From contig NZ_SLZG01000005.1 of NCBI RefSeq assembly GCF_004341625.1, positions 1-64,000 of the forward strand: 64,000 nucleotides of DNA, written 5' to 3'. Below the pieces are notes generated by a model, which was not told the DNA's origin, made no database searches, and was given only the letters and a program-made list of their open reading frames with translations. Source of the DNA: Rhizobium sp. BK376. Lineage in GTDB: Bacteria; Pseudomonadota; Alphaproteobacteria; Rhizobiales; Rhizobiaceae. Numbering within the stretch: position 1 is the stretch's first letter; each line of letters starts with the position of its first letter. A program made the translations under genes and the position numbers. Shown one piece after another: positions 7,481 to 15,674 of this stretch.

Positions 7481-9412
7481 TCAACTTATCGCAACCGGTG
7501 TCGCAAGGGCGGCATTTAGCTGCCGCTGGTTGAACGGCTTTGACAGACGCTGGGCGTCCACCTCGGCGCCATCCGGAAGCTCGGCATATCCGGTCGCAAG
7601 GACAATCCTTACGTTCGGGTAACGAGACGCCACCTCTCTGGCAAGATCCGCTCCTGTCATGTGGGGCATGGCATGGTCTGTAATCAGGACGTCGGGCACC
7701 GGTCCGCGCTCAAGAACTTCCAGTGCCTCCTTGCCGGACTGCGCCTGCATTGTCGCGTGCCCGAGGTCTTCCAGCATGAGGACCGTGTTCATCTGAACGA
7801 GGCTATCGTCGTCGACCACGAGCACGGTGAGCGGTCCCACGGGATCGACTGACGTTTGCTCGGCGGGCGGATTCTCGACCTTCTGCTTGTCTGCTATTGG
7901 CATCCAGAGTTCCGCCGTCGTTCCCTGACTGCGCACAGACTTCAGCGTCAGTCTGCCGCCCGATTGCGCCATCACGCCCTGGACCATTGGAAGACCAAGG
8001 CCAGTCCCCTTGCCGATTCCTTTTGTCGTAAAGAATGGTGTGGTCGCCTTTTCCAGCGTTTCCGCATCCATGCCTTCGCCCTCGTCTCTGACGGAAAGGC
8101 AGACGTATTCCCCCGCGGGGAGATCTGGAACGTCTCCCTTATCCAGTACATGCTTGCGCGCCGAGACCGTAATCATGCCGCCGCGTGGCATTGCGTCTCG
8201 GGCATTCACCACAAGATTGAGCAACGCGCTTCCGAGCTGGTTCGGGTCGGTTCTGGCCAGCGGCAGCGACAGGGGGAATACAGTGCTGATCTCGACCGCC
8301 GGCCCGATTGAGTGCTGCAACAGCTCGGCCATCTCTTTGACGAGGTTCTGGAGGTCAACCGATTCCAGCTTCAATTCCTGCTTGCGGGAGAATGCGAGCA
8401 ACCGTTGCGTCAGCGACGCGCCGCGACGGGCGCCCTGCATGGCGTTGTCGATGAGCCCGAGGACCTCGGGCATTTCGGCGACCCTCTTCCTTGCGATTTC
8501 GAGACTTCCGAGGATCGCCGTCAGGAGATTATTGAAATCGTGGGCGATGCCTCCGGTCAATTGCCCGACGGCTTCCATCTTCTGTGACTGGAACAGCTCT
8601 TCCCGCGCCCTATCCAGCGCCTCTTGTGCATTGCGTTTTTCCGTCACGTCCCGGGTAATCTTTGCGAAGCCGATTAGGTTCCCATCGTCCGCGTGAATGG
8701 CGTCGATGATGACGCTGGCCCAGAAGCGCGTTCCGTCTTTGCGTACACGCCAGCCCTCCCTCTCGAAGCGGCCTTCCCGCGCCGCGGTCTCAAGCGCATT
8801 TCGTGGAAGTTCCTTTTCCTTGTCCTCGTCCGTGTAGAAGCGCGAGAAATGTTCGCCGATGATCTCGTCGGGAGCGTAGCCCTTAATTCGTTGCGCGCCT
8901 GCGTTCCAACTGGACACGCGGCCCTCCGGGTCCAGCATGTAGATTGCATAGTCGGTCACCCCCTGCACCAGCAGGCGGAATTGCTCCTGGTTCCGCTTCA
9001 GGACTTCTTCGGCCGCTTTCCTTTCCGAGAGGTCGCGTGTGATCTTCGCGAAGCCGACGAGCTGTCCGCGAGGGTCGTGAACCGCATCGATGATCACGTG
9101 TGCCCAAAAGCGTTTCCCATCCTTGCGGACACGCCAGCCTTCGGCTTCAAACCTTCCTTCCCTTGCCGCCGTTGCCAATGCCATCGCCGGAATTCCCGCC
9201 GCCCTGTCCTCGGGAGTGTAGAAGCGCGAGAAATGTTCACCCAGGATCTCCTGCTCGCTGTAGCCCTTGAACCGTTGCGCTCCGGGGTTCCAACTGCTGA
9301 CATAGCCCTCCGGATCAAGGAGATAGATGGCGTAGTCGGTGATGGCATCGACCAGAATGCGGTATCGGCCTTCGGTGGAGGCCTGCTGGAGACCGGCGAC
9401 TGTGGGGTTCAT
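7481..9412 (-). CDS. Hybrid sensor histidine kinase, PAS-PAS-HisKA-HATPase-REC (643 aa)
   Basis: This cytoplasmic sensor autophosphorylates on His and passes phosphate to its own receiver. Domains in order: PAS 1 (~15-130) and PAS 2 (~140-258), nearly duplicated (both carry DYAIYxLDPEGxVSSWN, GEHFSRFYT and EGWRVRKDG); HisKA with H291 in GGIAHDFNNLL; HATPase with GTGLGLPMVQG; C-terminal receiver beginning LTVLVVDDDS with the acceptor Asp in DVLITDHAMP. No membrane segments. The start at 9412 is preferred because GAGG lies just upstream and PAS 1 begins soon after; an in-frame ATG at 9568 would add 52 residues without family character. A GGAAC-N16-GGTT promoter lies 46 nt upstream. The signal is unknown; no cognate regulator is adjacent. 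Confidence 0.9.
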   Translation of the reverse strand: MNPTVAGLQQASTEGRYRILVDAITDYAIYLLDPEGYVSSWNPGAQRFKGYSEQEILGEHFSRFYTPEDRAAGIPAMALATAAREGRFEAEGWRVRKDGKRFWAHVIIDAVHDPRGQLVGFAKITRDLSERKAAEEVLKRNQEQFRLLVQGVTDYAIYMLDPEGRVSSWNAGAQRIKGYAPDEIIGEHFSRFYTDEDKEKELPRNALETAAREGRFEREGWRVRKDGTRFWASVIIDAIHADDGNLIGFAKITRDVTEKRNAQEALDRAREELFQSQKMEAVGQLTGGIAHDFNNLLTAILGSLEIARKRVAEMPEVLGLIDNAMQGARRGASLTQRLLAFSRKQELKLESVDLQNLVKEMAELLQHSIGPAVEISTVFPLSLPLARTDPNQLGSALLNLVVNARDAMPRGGMITVSARKHVLDKGDVPDLPAGEYVCLSVRDEGEGMDAETLEKATTPFFTTKGIGKGTGLGLPMVQGVMAQSGGRLTLKSVRSQGTTAELWMPIADKQKVENPPAEQTSVDPVGPLTVLVVDDDSLVQMNTVLMLEDLGHATMQAQSGKEALEVLERGPVPDVLITDHAMPHMTGADLAREVASRYPNVRIVLATGYAELPDGAEVDAQRLSKPFNQRQLNAALATPVAIS

Positions 9413-9458
9413 GAATTCCTCGAAGCTTTCGGGCGCATATAGCGCAGCGCGGAAGCAA

Positions 9459-9483
9459 AACCATTCGGACACGTCGGAGTTCC
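9459..9483 (-). promoter_or_regulatory. Candidate EcfG/RpoE2-type promoter for the hybrid kinase
   Basis: Minus-strand GGAAC (9483-9479), 16 nt, GGTT (9462-9459). It lies inside the longer alternative reading frame, which supports the shorter start at 9412. Confidence 0.6.
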
Positions 9484-9574
9484 GCCTCGTGCTGGAATTG
9501 TGGGCAGGCGAAGACCCGACCGCTTCATTCTGTCCGGAAAAGGCTGCGGGCGCTCTCCCGGCGAGCACGGCCAG

Positions 9575-10450
9575 TTAGGGCTGGCCACTGCCGCCGGCAG
9601 CGCCATAGACCTGCCCGGTCGCGTAGCTTGCGGTCGGATCGGCAAGCTGGACATAGATCGAGGCGAGCTCGGCAGGTTGGCCTGGACGTCCCAGTGGCGT
9701 CATCGCGCCGAACTTCTCAAGCTTCTCCATGGTGGCTCCACCCGCCACCTGCAGCGGCGTCCAGATCGGACCCGGAGCGACGCCATTGACCCTGATACCC
9801 TTCGGACCCAACTGCTTGGCCATCGATTTCGTGAAGCTCATCCCGGCCGCCTTCGTCATCGCATAATCGACGAGATCCTTGGACGGATCGTAGGCCTGCT
9901 CTGAGGTCGTGACGATGATCGCGGAACCCGGCTTCAGGTGTTTCAGGGCAGCTTTGGTGATCCAGAACATCGCGTAAACGTTTGTCTTCATGGTCGCGTC
10001 GAATCCTTCGGTCGTGATCTCCGACAACGACGAAGCCTGCTGCTGACGACCGGCATTGCTGACGAGGATATCAAGCCCGCCCAAAGCTTCGGCGGCGTCG
10101 GCAACAAGCCTTTCACAGAAAGCTTCGTCGCGAAGATCCCCCGGTAGCGCAACGCCTTTGCGTCCCTCCTTTTCAATCAGCGCAATTACCTCCCTGGCAT
10201 CGGGCTCCTCGTCGGGAAGATAATTGATGGCGACATCGGCTCCCTCGCGCGCGTAGGCGATAGCAGCGGCTCGCCCCATCCCGGAATCACCGCCCGTAAT
10301 CAGAGCTCTCAACCCTGCGAGGCGTCCATATCCCCGATAGGAGGCTTCGCCATGGTCCGGCTTAGGATTCATCTTGCCAGCAAGCCCGGGAAAGGGCTGT
10401 GACTGCTTCTCGAAGGTCGGTTTCGGATATTTCGTGGTGGGATCTTCCAT
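9575..10450 (-). CDS. SDR-family oxidoreductase, YghA type (291 aa)
   Basis: NAD(P)-dependent short-chain dehydrogenase. The Rossmann glycine motif is TGGDSGMGRAAA, the NAG motif is LVSNAGRQQQ, and the catalytic Tyr-Lys pair is YAMTK, after Ser in VTTSEQAY. The N-terminal extension with PFPGLAGKMNPKPDHGE is characteristic of the YghA/general-stress SDR group. Start at 10450: AAGGAG lies upstream, and the in-frame codon 13 residues earlier has no such site. It lies 35 nt downstream of the reductase gene at 10486, so the two likely form one transcript from the promoter at 11128-11152. A paralogue is encoded at 16890-17747. The substrate (aldehyde or ketone) is unknown. Confidence 0.85.
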   Translation of the reverse strand: MEDPTTKYPKPTFEKQSQPFPGLAGKMNPKPDHGEASYRGYGRLAGLRALITGGDSGMGRAAAIAYAREGADVAINYLPDEEPDAREVIALIEKEGRKGVALPGDLRDEAFCERLVADAAEALGGLDILVSNAGRQQQASSLSEITTEGFDATMKTNVYAMFWITKAALKHLKPGSAIIVTTSEQAYDPSKDLVDYAMTKAAGMSFTKSMAKQLGPKGIRVNGVAPGPIWTPLQVAGGATMEKLEKFGAMTPLGRPGQPAELASIYVQLADPTASYATGQVYGAAGGSGQP

Positions 10451-10485
10451 GGTAACTTCTCCTTCATCTCGGGGGCGGTCGACGA

Positions 10486-11094
10486 TCATTCGCCCGGATA
10501 CTGTTCTTCCCTAAGCAGGCGGCTGAGATGCACGGTGTTGCGAACCAGCATGTCGACGGCCTTCGTCACGACCTTCGGCACCGATTTCAGATCGACGAAA
10601 TTGGTGCTGCCCATCGCGTCCCCTACCCAGTAGGCGACAGCATTAGCCGGGATCGTGAAGCCGACGTCGTTCAGCGCCTGATAAAGTTCAGCGGACACAT
10701 GATGCGCCCCATCCTCGTTGCCGACGACGGCGACCGCGGCGACGCGTCCATAGGACACCATCCGGCCCTGGTCGTCCGTCTCTGAGAGAAACGCGTCCAT
10801 GCGCTCCAGCGCGCGTTTCGTGACCGACGACGGTTGGCCCAACCATATCGGCGTTCCGACCACCAGGATGTCGGCCGCCAGCACAGCCTCACGGATATCC
10901 GGCCACGCATCGCTTTTTCCTTCATCCGACGTTACGCCCGGCTTGATGTCGTGGTCGGCAAGACGGATGGTCCTGGTCGCAACGCCCTGCTTTTCCAAGC
11001 CGTTTGCAATCAGTCCCAACATACGATCCGTCGAGGATTTTTCTCCGCCACTGGACTTGAGCGTTCCGTTGAGAGCGAGCGCAGTGAGGGGCAT
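10486..11094 (-). CDS. Flavodoxin-fold NADPH-dependent FMN reductase-type protein (202 aa)
   Basis: The fold is shown by the opening PLTALALNGTLKSSGGEKSS (phosphate-binding loop), DILVVGTPIWLGQPSSVTKR (FMN-binding loop) and AAVAVVGNEDGAHHVSAELY. Such proteins bind FMN and reduce quinones or flavins in the cytoplasm. The start at 11094 is chosen because AGGAG lies 7 nt upstream; the ATG at 11112 sits ahead of that site. It is the first gene of a two-gene unit with the SDR at 9575, driven by a GGAAC-N16-GGTT promoter. Quinone or oxidative-stress defence is inferred from family and context. Confidence 0.75.
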   Translation of the reverse strand: MPLTALALNGTLKSSGGEKSSTDRMLGLIANGLEKQGVATRTIRLADHDIKPGVTSDEGKSDAWPDIREAVLAADILVVGTPIWLGQPSSVTKRALERMDAFLSETDDQGRMVSYGRVAAVAVVGNEDGAHHVSAELYQALNDVGFTIPANAVAYWVGDAMGSTNFVDLKSVPKVVTKAVDMLVRNTVHLSRLLREEQYPGE

Positions 11095-11127
11095 CCGTAT
11101 TCTCCTGGTCATTACGTTGCCGGACTT

Positions 11128-11152
11128 AACCAGTGACACGTTCTCTTGTTCC
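11128..11152 (-). promoter_or_regulatory. Candidate EcfG/RpoE2-type promoter
   Basis: Minus-strand GGAAC (11152-11148), 16 nt, GGTT (11131-11128), 33 nt before the start at 11094. Confidence 0.65.
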
Positions 11153-11217
11153 GTTCGCCACCAGACAGGTTCGCGGCCGCCCGCTGCCATTTATCTGGGT
11201 CGCAATCGGACGCTTGA

Positions 11218-11242
11218 GGAACCTACGATCGCTTCGGAGATT
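11218..11242 (+). promoter_or_regulatory. Weak EcfG-type promoter candidate
   Basis: GGAAC (11218-11222), 16 nt, GATT (11239-11242), 33 nt before the ATG at 11276. The -10 element lacks the usual G in NGTT, so this is weaker than the other sites. Confidence 0.35.
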
Positions 11243-11275
11243 TGATTTGCAGAAGCGAATGTCCGTGAGGCGAAC

Positions 11276-13552
11276 ATGGCAGATCAATATCCGACTACCC
11301 ATTCCGAAGGTCCGGCTGGCGGCTGGAGCTCGTTGAAATCGATTGCCCGCATCTATGGCGAGAGCTGGCCGACACCAGCAGCAATCGACACCCTGCGCCG
11401 CCAGAACAAGCCGGGTGGCTTCATGTGCGTTTCCTGCGCCTGGCCGAAGCCCGTGAACTACCATCCCTTCGAATTCTGCGAAAACGGCGCGAAAGCGACG
11501 CTCTGGGATCTCACCAACAGCCGATGCACGCCGGACTTCTGGGCCGAACATACCGTCGAAGAACTCCGGGGGTGGAAAGATCACGACCTGGAAATGACGG
11601 GCCGGCTGACCCATCCTCTTCGCTACGATGCCGGGACCGACCGCTATGTCGAAGTCACATGGGACGAGGCTTTTCAGCACATCGGAGCCGCGCTGAAGCG
11701 TCTCGAAAAGGAGAGCGTGGTCTTCTATTCTTCGGGACATGCCGGACTGGAGGCATCCTATCTCTACGCACTTCTTGCCCGCGCCTACGGCAACAACAAT
11801 CTGCCCCAGAGTTCCAATATGTGCCACGAGACGACGTCCGTCGGGTTGAACAAGGTCATCGGCTCGCCCGTCGGAACCATCGTCTGGGAAGACCTGGAGA
11901 AGGCAGATGCGTTTTTCTTCTTCGGCCAGAACCCCGGCTCGAACAGCCCCCGCTTCCTCCACCCGCTGCAGGAGGCCAAGAAGCGCGGAGCGAAGATCGT
12001 CACCTTCAATCCGATCATCGAACAGGGCCTCGTTTCCTTCGTCAATCCTCAGGATCCGATCGCCATGCTGACCGGGCACGAGACGAAGATCTCGGATCAG
12101 TATCTGCAAGTGAAGGCCGGCGGCGACATCGCGGCCATCCTCGGTCTCTGCAAGCGCGTGATCGAAGCCGACGACCATGCCCAGGAGGCCGGAACAGACA
12201 GGGTGATCGATTGCGATTTCATCGCCGAACACACGACGGGCCTCGAAAAATTCGCGGCTGTCGTCCGTGATGTGCGTTGGAGCGACATCGAACGTGAAAG
12301 CGGCTTGCCGGAAGCAGCGCTTCGCCAGGCGGCCGATACCTATATCGAGGCGAAGAACGTCATCGGCGTCTACGGCATGGGCTTGACCCAGCATGCGCAA
12401 GGGGCGCTGAACGTCGCCATGGTCGTGAACCTGCTGCTGCTTCGCGGCAATATCGGTCGCAAGGGCGCTGGCTGCTGTCCGGTCAGGGGCCACTCGAACG
12501 TGCAGGGCCAGCGAACGGTCGGCATCGCCGAAAAAACCAAGCTGATCCCGATGGACAAGCTGAAGACGCTCTTCGACTTCGACCCGCCGACCAAGGATGG
12601 CACCACGATCGTCGATGCGGTGAAGGGCCTGATGGAGGGCCGGATCAAGGGATTTATCTGTCTCGGCGGCAACCTTTTGCGCGCCGTGCCGGACCAGAAG
12701 GAGATGGAGTGCGTCTGGGCCGCCCAGGACCTGACGGTGATGATCTCCACCAAGCTTAACCGAAGCCACCTCTTTCCGGGCAAGGAAGCCTTCATCCTGC
12801 CGTGTCTGTCGCGCACGGAGTTCGATCAGCAGGCAACAGGGCGGCAGGCGGTGACGACGGAGGACAGCTTTTCCCATATTAGCGGCAGCCTTGGAAAAAG
12901 AACGCCTGCCTCGCCCCACCTGAAAAGCGAGCTTGCCATCGTCGCGGGTATCGCGAAGGCCGCTCTCGATCCAAACCCGAAGATTCGGTGGGACGACTGG
13001 ACGGGAGACTATGGCCTCGTCCGTGACCTGATCGAGTTCACCTATCCGAAGGATTTCAAGGACTACAACCAAAGGCTCTTCCAGCCGGGCGGCTTTTATC
13101 GGGGCAACAGCGCCCATGATCGTGTCTGGAACACCGAAGAGAAGAAGGCGGTTTTCACAACGCCCGACCGCCTCAATGCGCTATCATTCAAAGACGAACC
13201 GGGTCGGTTCAGGCTGATCACCATTCGATCGAACGATCAGTTCAACACGACCATCTACGGCTATTCCGATCGGTTCCGGGGTATCGAGGGTACACGCGAC
13301 GTCGTGCTCATGTGCGAGGACGATGTCGCCGATGCAGGATTGCAGCCCGGACAGACCGTTACGCTTGTCAGCGATTTCGGCGATGGAAAGCGACGCGAAC
13401 TCGGCGGGCTCGTCGTGACGCTCCACGACCTCCCCCCAGGCACGATCGCTGCCTATTATCCGGAATGCAACGTGCTCAATGCCATCGACCATCACGACGA
13501 ACTGTCGAAGACGCCAGCATCGAAGGGAATCCCTGTCAGGATTCGAGGTTAG
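11276..13552 (+). CDS. FdhF/YdeP-type molybdopterin oxidoreductase (758 aa)
   Basis: This cytoplasmic molybdopterin-bis-MGD oxidoreductase is related to formate dehydrogenase H and E. coli YdeP, a group linked to acid and general stress. Near the N-terminus GGFMCVSCAWPKP and FEFCENGAK provide the cysteines of the predicted Fe-S site. The core contains YSSGHAGLEASYLYALLARA, FFFGQNPGSNSPRF and the MGD-binding region around RGHSNVQGQRTVG. The C-terminal ~120 residues (RFRLITIRSNDQFNTTIYGY onward) form the molydop-binding barrel. Full length. No FdhD or second subunit is adjacent. It faces away from the flavodoxin/SDR unit and has only a weak stress-type promoter. The true substrate is unknown; I would not call it a formate dehydrogenase. 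Confidence 0.85.
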   Translation: MADQYPTTHSEGPAGGWSSLKSIARIYGESWPTPAAIDTLRRQNKPGGFMCVSCAWPKPVNYHPFEFCENGAKATLWDLTNSRCTPDFWAEHTVEELRGWKDHDLEMTGRLTHPLRYDAGTDRYVEVTWDEAFQHIGAALKRLEKESVVFYSSGHAGLEASYLYALLARAYGNNNLPQSSNMCHETTSVGLNKVIGSPVGTIVWEDLEKADAFFFFGQNPGSNSPRFLHPLQEAKKRGAKIVTFNPIIEQGLVSFVNPQDPIAMLTGHETKISDQYLQVKAGGDIAAILGLCKRVIEADDHAQEAGTDRVIDCDFIAEHTTGLEKFAAVVRDVRWSDIERESGLPEAALRQAADTYIEAKNVIGVYGMGLTQHAQGALNVAMVVNLLLLRGNIGRKGAGCCPVRGHSNVQGQRTVGIAEKTKLIPMDKLKTLFDFDPPTKDGTTIVDAVKGLMEGRIKGFICLGGNLLRAVPDQKEMECVWAAQDLTVMISTKLNRSHLFPGKEAFILPCLSRTEFDQQATGRQAVTTEDSFSHISGSLGKRTPASPHLKSELAIVAGIAKAALDPNPKIRWDDWTGDYGLVRDLIEFTYPKDFKDYNQRLFQPGGFYRGNSAHDRVWNTEEKKAVFTTPDRLNALSFKDEPGRFRLITIRSNDQFNTTIYGYSDRFRGIEGTRDVVLMCEDDVADAGLQPGQTVTLVSDFGDGKRRELGGLVVTLHDLPPGTIAAYYPECNVLNAIDHHDELSKTPASKGIPVRIRG

Positions 13553-13621
13553 GTCGCCCGCCCCAGGAATGTGTATGCTGTTTCGTCATGCTCATATTTA
13601 GTTCTCAAGCTGCCTGTCGTC

Positions 13622-13816
13622 TCAATGGACGCTCGGCGTCTTCATCACGGTCGCAAAGTCCTCGGCGACCAGTTCGCTGACGGCGATCAGGACTTCCTCA
13701 CGCGAAAATCCCGTCCGTAAAGCACTCAGGATCAAGTCCTGCAATTCCGGCTCGATGACGTCACGGCAATCCTCCAGGCGCTCTTCGGAGATCGTTATGC
13801 TGGTGAGCTCTTCCAT
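13622..13816 (-). CDS. Hypothetical small protein with EEVxIA motif (64 aa)
   Basis: The protein reads MEELTSITISEERLEDCRD followed by IEPELQDLILSALRTGFSRE and EVLIAVSELVAEDFATV. The E-x5-A-x3-G-F-x2-EEV-x-IA block matches the protein encoded at 5794-6051. Start at 13816, with AAAGGA upstream; an in-frame codon at 13849 would run into the hairpin at 13838-13858. It follows rpsU on the same strand, separated by that hairpin. It is predicted helical and soluble, of unknown function. Confidence 0.6.
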   Translation of the reverse strand: MEELTSITISEERLEDCRDVIEPELQDLILSALRTGFSREEVLIAVSELVAEDFATVMKTPSVH

Positions 13817-13837
13817 CTTTATCCTTTCAAACAATGC

Positions 13838-13858
13838 CGCTCCGCCCAAAGCGGAGCG
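13838..13858 (-). terminator. Hairpin between rpsU and the downstream small gene
   Basis: Perfect 8-bp stem CGCTCCGC/GCGGAGCG with loop CCAAA. On the coding strand it is followed by GCATTGTTTG, a weak T tract. It may act as a terminator of rpsU or as an attenuator for the gene at 13816. Confidence 0.5.
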
Positions 13859-13870
13859 ACGAGATTAGTT

Positions 13871-14107
13871 CTAGCGAACGGGAGCTTTGCGCTTCGGCGC
13901 GGCGATCAACCCTTCCCGTTGCAACTTTTTGCGTGCGGCCTTGCGATGACGGCTGATCGCCTGCGCCTTTTCCCGAACGCGACGTTCGGACGGCTTTTCA
14001 TAGGCGCGCCGTTCCTTCATTTCCCGAAACAGCCCTTCGCGCTGCATCTTCTTCTTCAGCACCCTAAGGGCCTGGTCGACATTGTTGTCTCTGACGAGCA
14101 CTTGCAT
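13871..14107 (-). CDS. rpsU: 30S ribosomal protein bS21 (78 aa)
   Basis: The start [20 protein letters not shown] and the basic helical body ([32 protein letters not shown]) are diagnostic of bS21, a small-subunit protein near the anti-Shine-Dalgarno. ATG at 14107 follows AAGGAG. Full length for an alphaproteobacterial S21. Rhizobia usually carry several rpsU copies, and this one, set among stress genes and preceded by a small TTG-started gene, is probably an accessory copy. The stem at 13838-13858 follows it. Confidence 0.92.
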   Translation of the reverse strand: MQVLVRDNNVDQALRVLKKKMQREGLFREMKERRAYEKPSERRVREKAQAISRHRKAARKKLQREGLIAAPKRKAPVR

Positions 14108-14143
14108 CGAATTCTCCTTCTTTCTTGTTTGAGGTGCCACCGG

Positions 14144-14296
14144 TCAGCCGAGCTGCTCGGCGATGAGCTCCTGCAGTTCACGACGGGTGAGGAGACAGGG
14201 GGATATTTTCCTGTTCATGGTCGGCGGCACGACGGTCTCATCGCGCTCACGCGGCTTCACGACCGCGGGTGCGGCAGTGATCTTTGTGTTATTCAA
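14144..14296 (-). CDS. Unannotated-size small protein with TTG start upstream of rpsU (50 aa)
   Basis: A TTG at 14296 follows AAGGA at 6-nt spacing, and the frame runs to TGA at 14144, 36 nt before rpsU. The product starts (as Met) NNTKITAAPAVVKPRERDE, continues TVVPPTMNRKISPCLLTRRE and ends LQELIAEQLG. It is basic and Pro-rich, with a C-terminal amphipathic helix. An internal ATG at 14218 would give only 24 residues and has no good ribosome binding site. I do not recognise the family. Position suggests co-transcription with rpsU and perhaps a ribosome-related or stress role; this is inference. Confidence 0.5.
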   Translation of the reverse strand: MNNTKITAAPAVVKPRERDETVVPPTMNRKISPCLLTRRELQELIAEQLG

Positions 14297-14563
14297 TATG
14301 TTTCCTTGCCTGCCAGTCAGCAGACGTCATCAGGTTGATTGGAGAATTACCCGTCGCGAAACGTTCGGTGGGCGCACATTTGCCTTGTAGCCAATCACAG
14401 CGACAAGCCTACGGGTGTCTAGCAAGTCATCCATATGGGCACTCACAGGGAACATTGCAATCGTTACCGCAAAGTGCCTCTACGCAGTAGGGAAAACGGA
14501 AAGAGGGCTTCAACAGTTTGGTCGAATCCCTCGTTGGGCGCAGCCGTCTCGGGGTTCTCGCAA

Positions 14564-15493
14564 TCAGTCGGCAACTTTCAGGACCACCTTGCCGCGGATA
14601 TGGTTTTCCTTCAGGGCCGTTTGGGCTTGTCCAACTTCGCTAAGCTTAAATGTGCCGGCGACCACGACCTTGACCTTGCCTTGATCGATCAATTCCGCGA
14701 TTTCCTGTAACTGGCTGCCGTTTGGTTGCGCCGTGTATCTGCCCACGCGAATGCTCAATTCCGCGGCGCGGGCCTTATCCGGCTCCTTCAGTGTCGAAAT
14801 AAGCGCACCTCCCGGCTTGACCACATCGAAGCTGCGATCCTGTGTCTCCCCACCAATCAGGTCGAACACCAGATCCACCGGCTCGATCACGTCCTCGAAT
14901 TTTTCGGACTTGTAGTCTATCACCAGATCGGCCCCGAGGTCGCTTACGAATTCCCTGTCGGCGGTGGATACGGTGGTTGCGACCCAGGCGCCCTTGTCCT
15001 TGGCGAGCTGGATGGCGAAATGACCGACACCGCCAGCACCGCCATGGATGAGAACACGTTTGCCCGAGCGAAGACCGCCGTGATCGAAGAGACCCTGCCA
15101 CGCGGTGATCCCGGCAAGCGGCACGGCGGCCGCGCCGACCGCATCCAGCGATTTTGGCATGGTGGCCACCTCGTCTGCTCTGGCCAGTACAAATTCCTCG
15201 TACCCCCCGTGATCCGGGGAGAGAAATGCAAAGACGTCATCGCCGATGAGGAAGCTTGATACGTTGTCGCCAGCGGCCGCGATTTGTCCGCTGACGTCGC
15301 GGCCGAGCACATAAGGCAAGTCCTTTTCAGTGACGACCGGATACTTGCCCTCACGCATCTTCGCATCGACGGGATTGACGCTTGCGGCAAGGACTTTGAT
15401 GAGAACTTCGTTCGCGGACGGGATGGGACGATCGATCTCCTCGATCGTCATGACCTCCGGTCCGCCGAAGCGATGAATGCGAACAGCCTGCAT
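14564..15493 (-). CDS. NADP-dependent quinone oxidoreductase-type dehydrogenase (309 aa)
   Basis: Zinc-independent medium-chain dehydrogenase of the quinone oxidoreductase group. It begins MQAVRIHRFGGPEVMTIEEI and shows the GroES-like N-terminal half (NPVDAKMREG, LGRDVSGQIAAAGD, PDHGGYEEFVLA) and the nucleotide-binding loop LIHGGAGGVGHFAIQLAK. The C-terminal part DRSFDVVKPGGALISTL is typical. The structural-zinc cysteines of classical alcohol dehydrogenases are absent. Start at 15493, about 10 nt after AGGAG. It is transcribed divergently from the DUF4142 gene, each with a GGAAC-type promoter. Likely role: reduction of reactive quinones or enals under stress (inference). Confidence 0.85.
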   Translation of the reverse strand: MQAVRIHRFGGPEVMTIEEIDRPIPSANEVLIKVLAASVNPVDAKMREGKYPVVTEKDLPYVLGRDVSGQIAAAGDNVSSFLIGDDVFAFLSPDHGGYEEFVLARADEVATMPKSLDAVGAAAVPLAGITAWQGLFDHGGLRSGKRVLIHGGAGGVGHFAIQLAKDKGAWVATTVSTADREFVSDLGADLVIDYKSEKFEDVIEPVDLVFDLIGGETQDRSFDVVKPGGALISTLKEPDKARAAELSIRVGRYTAQPNGSQLQEIAELIDQGKVKVVVAGTFKLSEVGQAQTALKENHIRGKVVLKVAD

Positions 15494-15541
15494 GATGATG
15501 AAACTCCTGTGATGTCCGGGATCCCTGCTTTCTAGTGCGGA

Positions 15542-15566
15542 AACAGCGCTGCAGAACGATTGTTCC
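15542..15566 (-). promoter_or_regulatory. Candidate EcfG/RpoE2-type promoter
   Basis: Minus-strand GGAAC (15566-15562), 16 nt, TGTT (15545-15542), 48 nt before the start at 15493. Confidence 0.55.
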
Positions 15567-15616
15567 CTGGCTGTTGTCGACTCTGTCTTCCGACCGCGCG
15601 TTGGCACCGCGCCATC

Positions 15617-15641
15617 GGAACATTGTCGCTGCAAAGAGGTT
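15617..15641 (+). promoter_or_regulatory. Candidate EcfG/RpoE2-type promoter
   Basis: GGAAC (15617-15621), 16 nt, GGTT (15638-15641), 33 nt before the ATG at 15675. With the site at 15542-15566 it forms a divergent stress promoter pair. Confidence 0.65.
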
Positions 15642-15674
15642 TTGGCTCGGCAACCCGCTAACCGGAGCTTTAAC

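Noticed and set aside
11126..13117. 663-codon open frame on the minus strand opposite the FdhF-type gene
   Set aside because: It lies entirely antisense to a well conserved molybdoprotein gene; long antisense frames are expected in GC-rich DNA with strong third-position bias, and the translation resembles no family.
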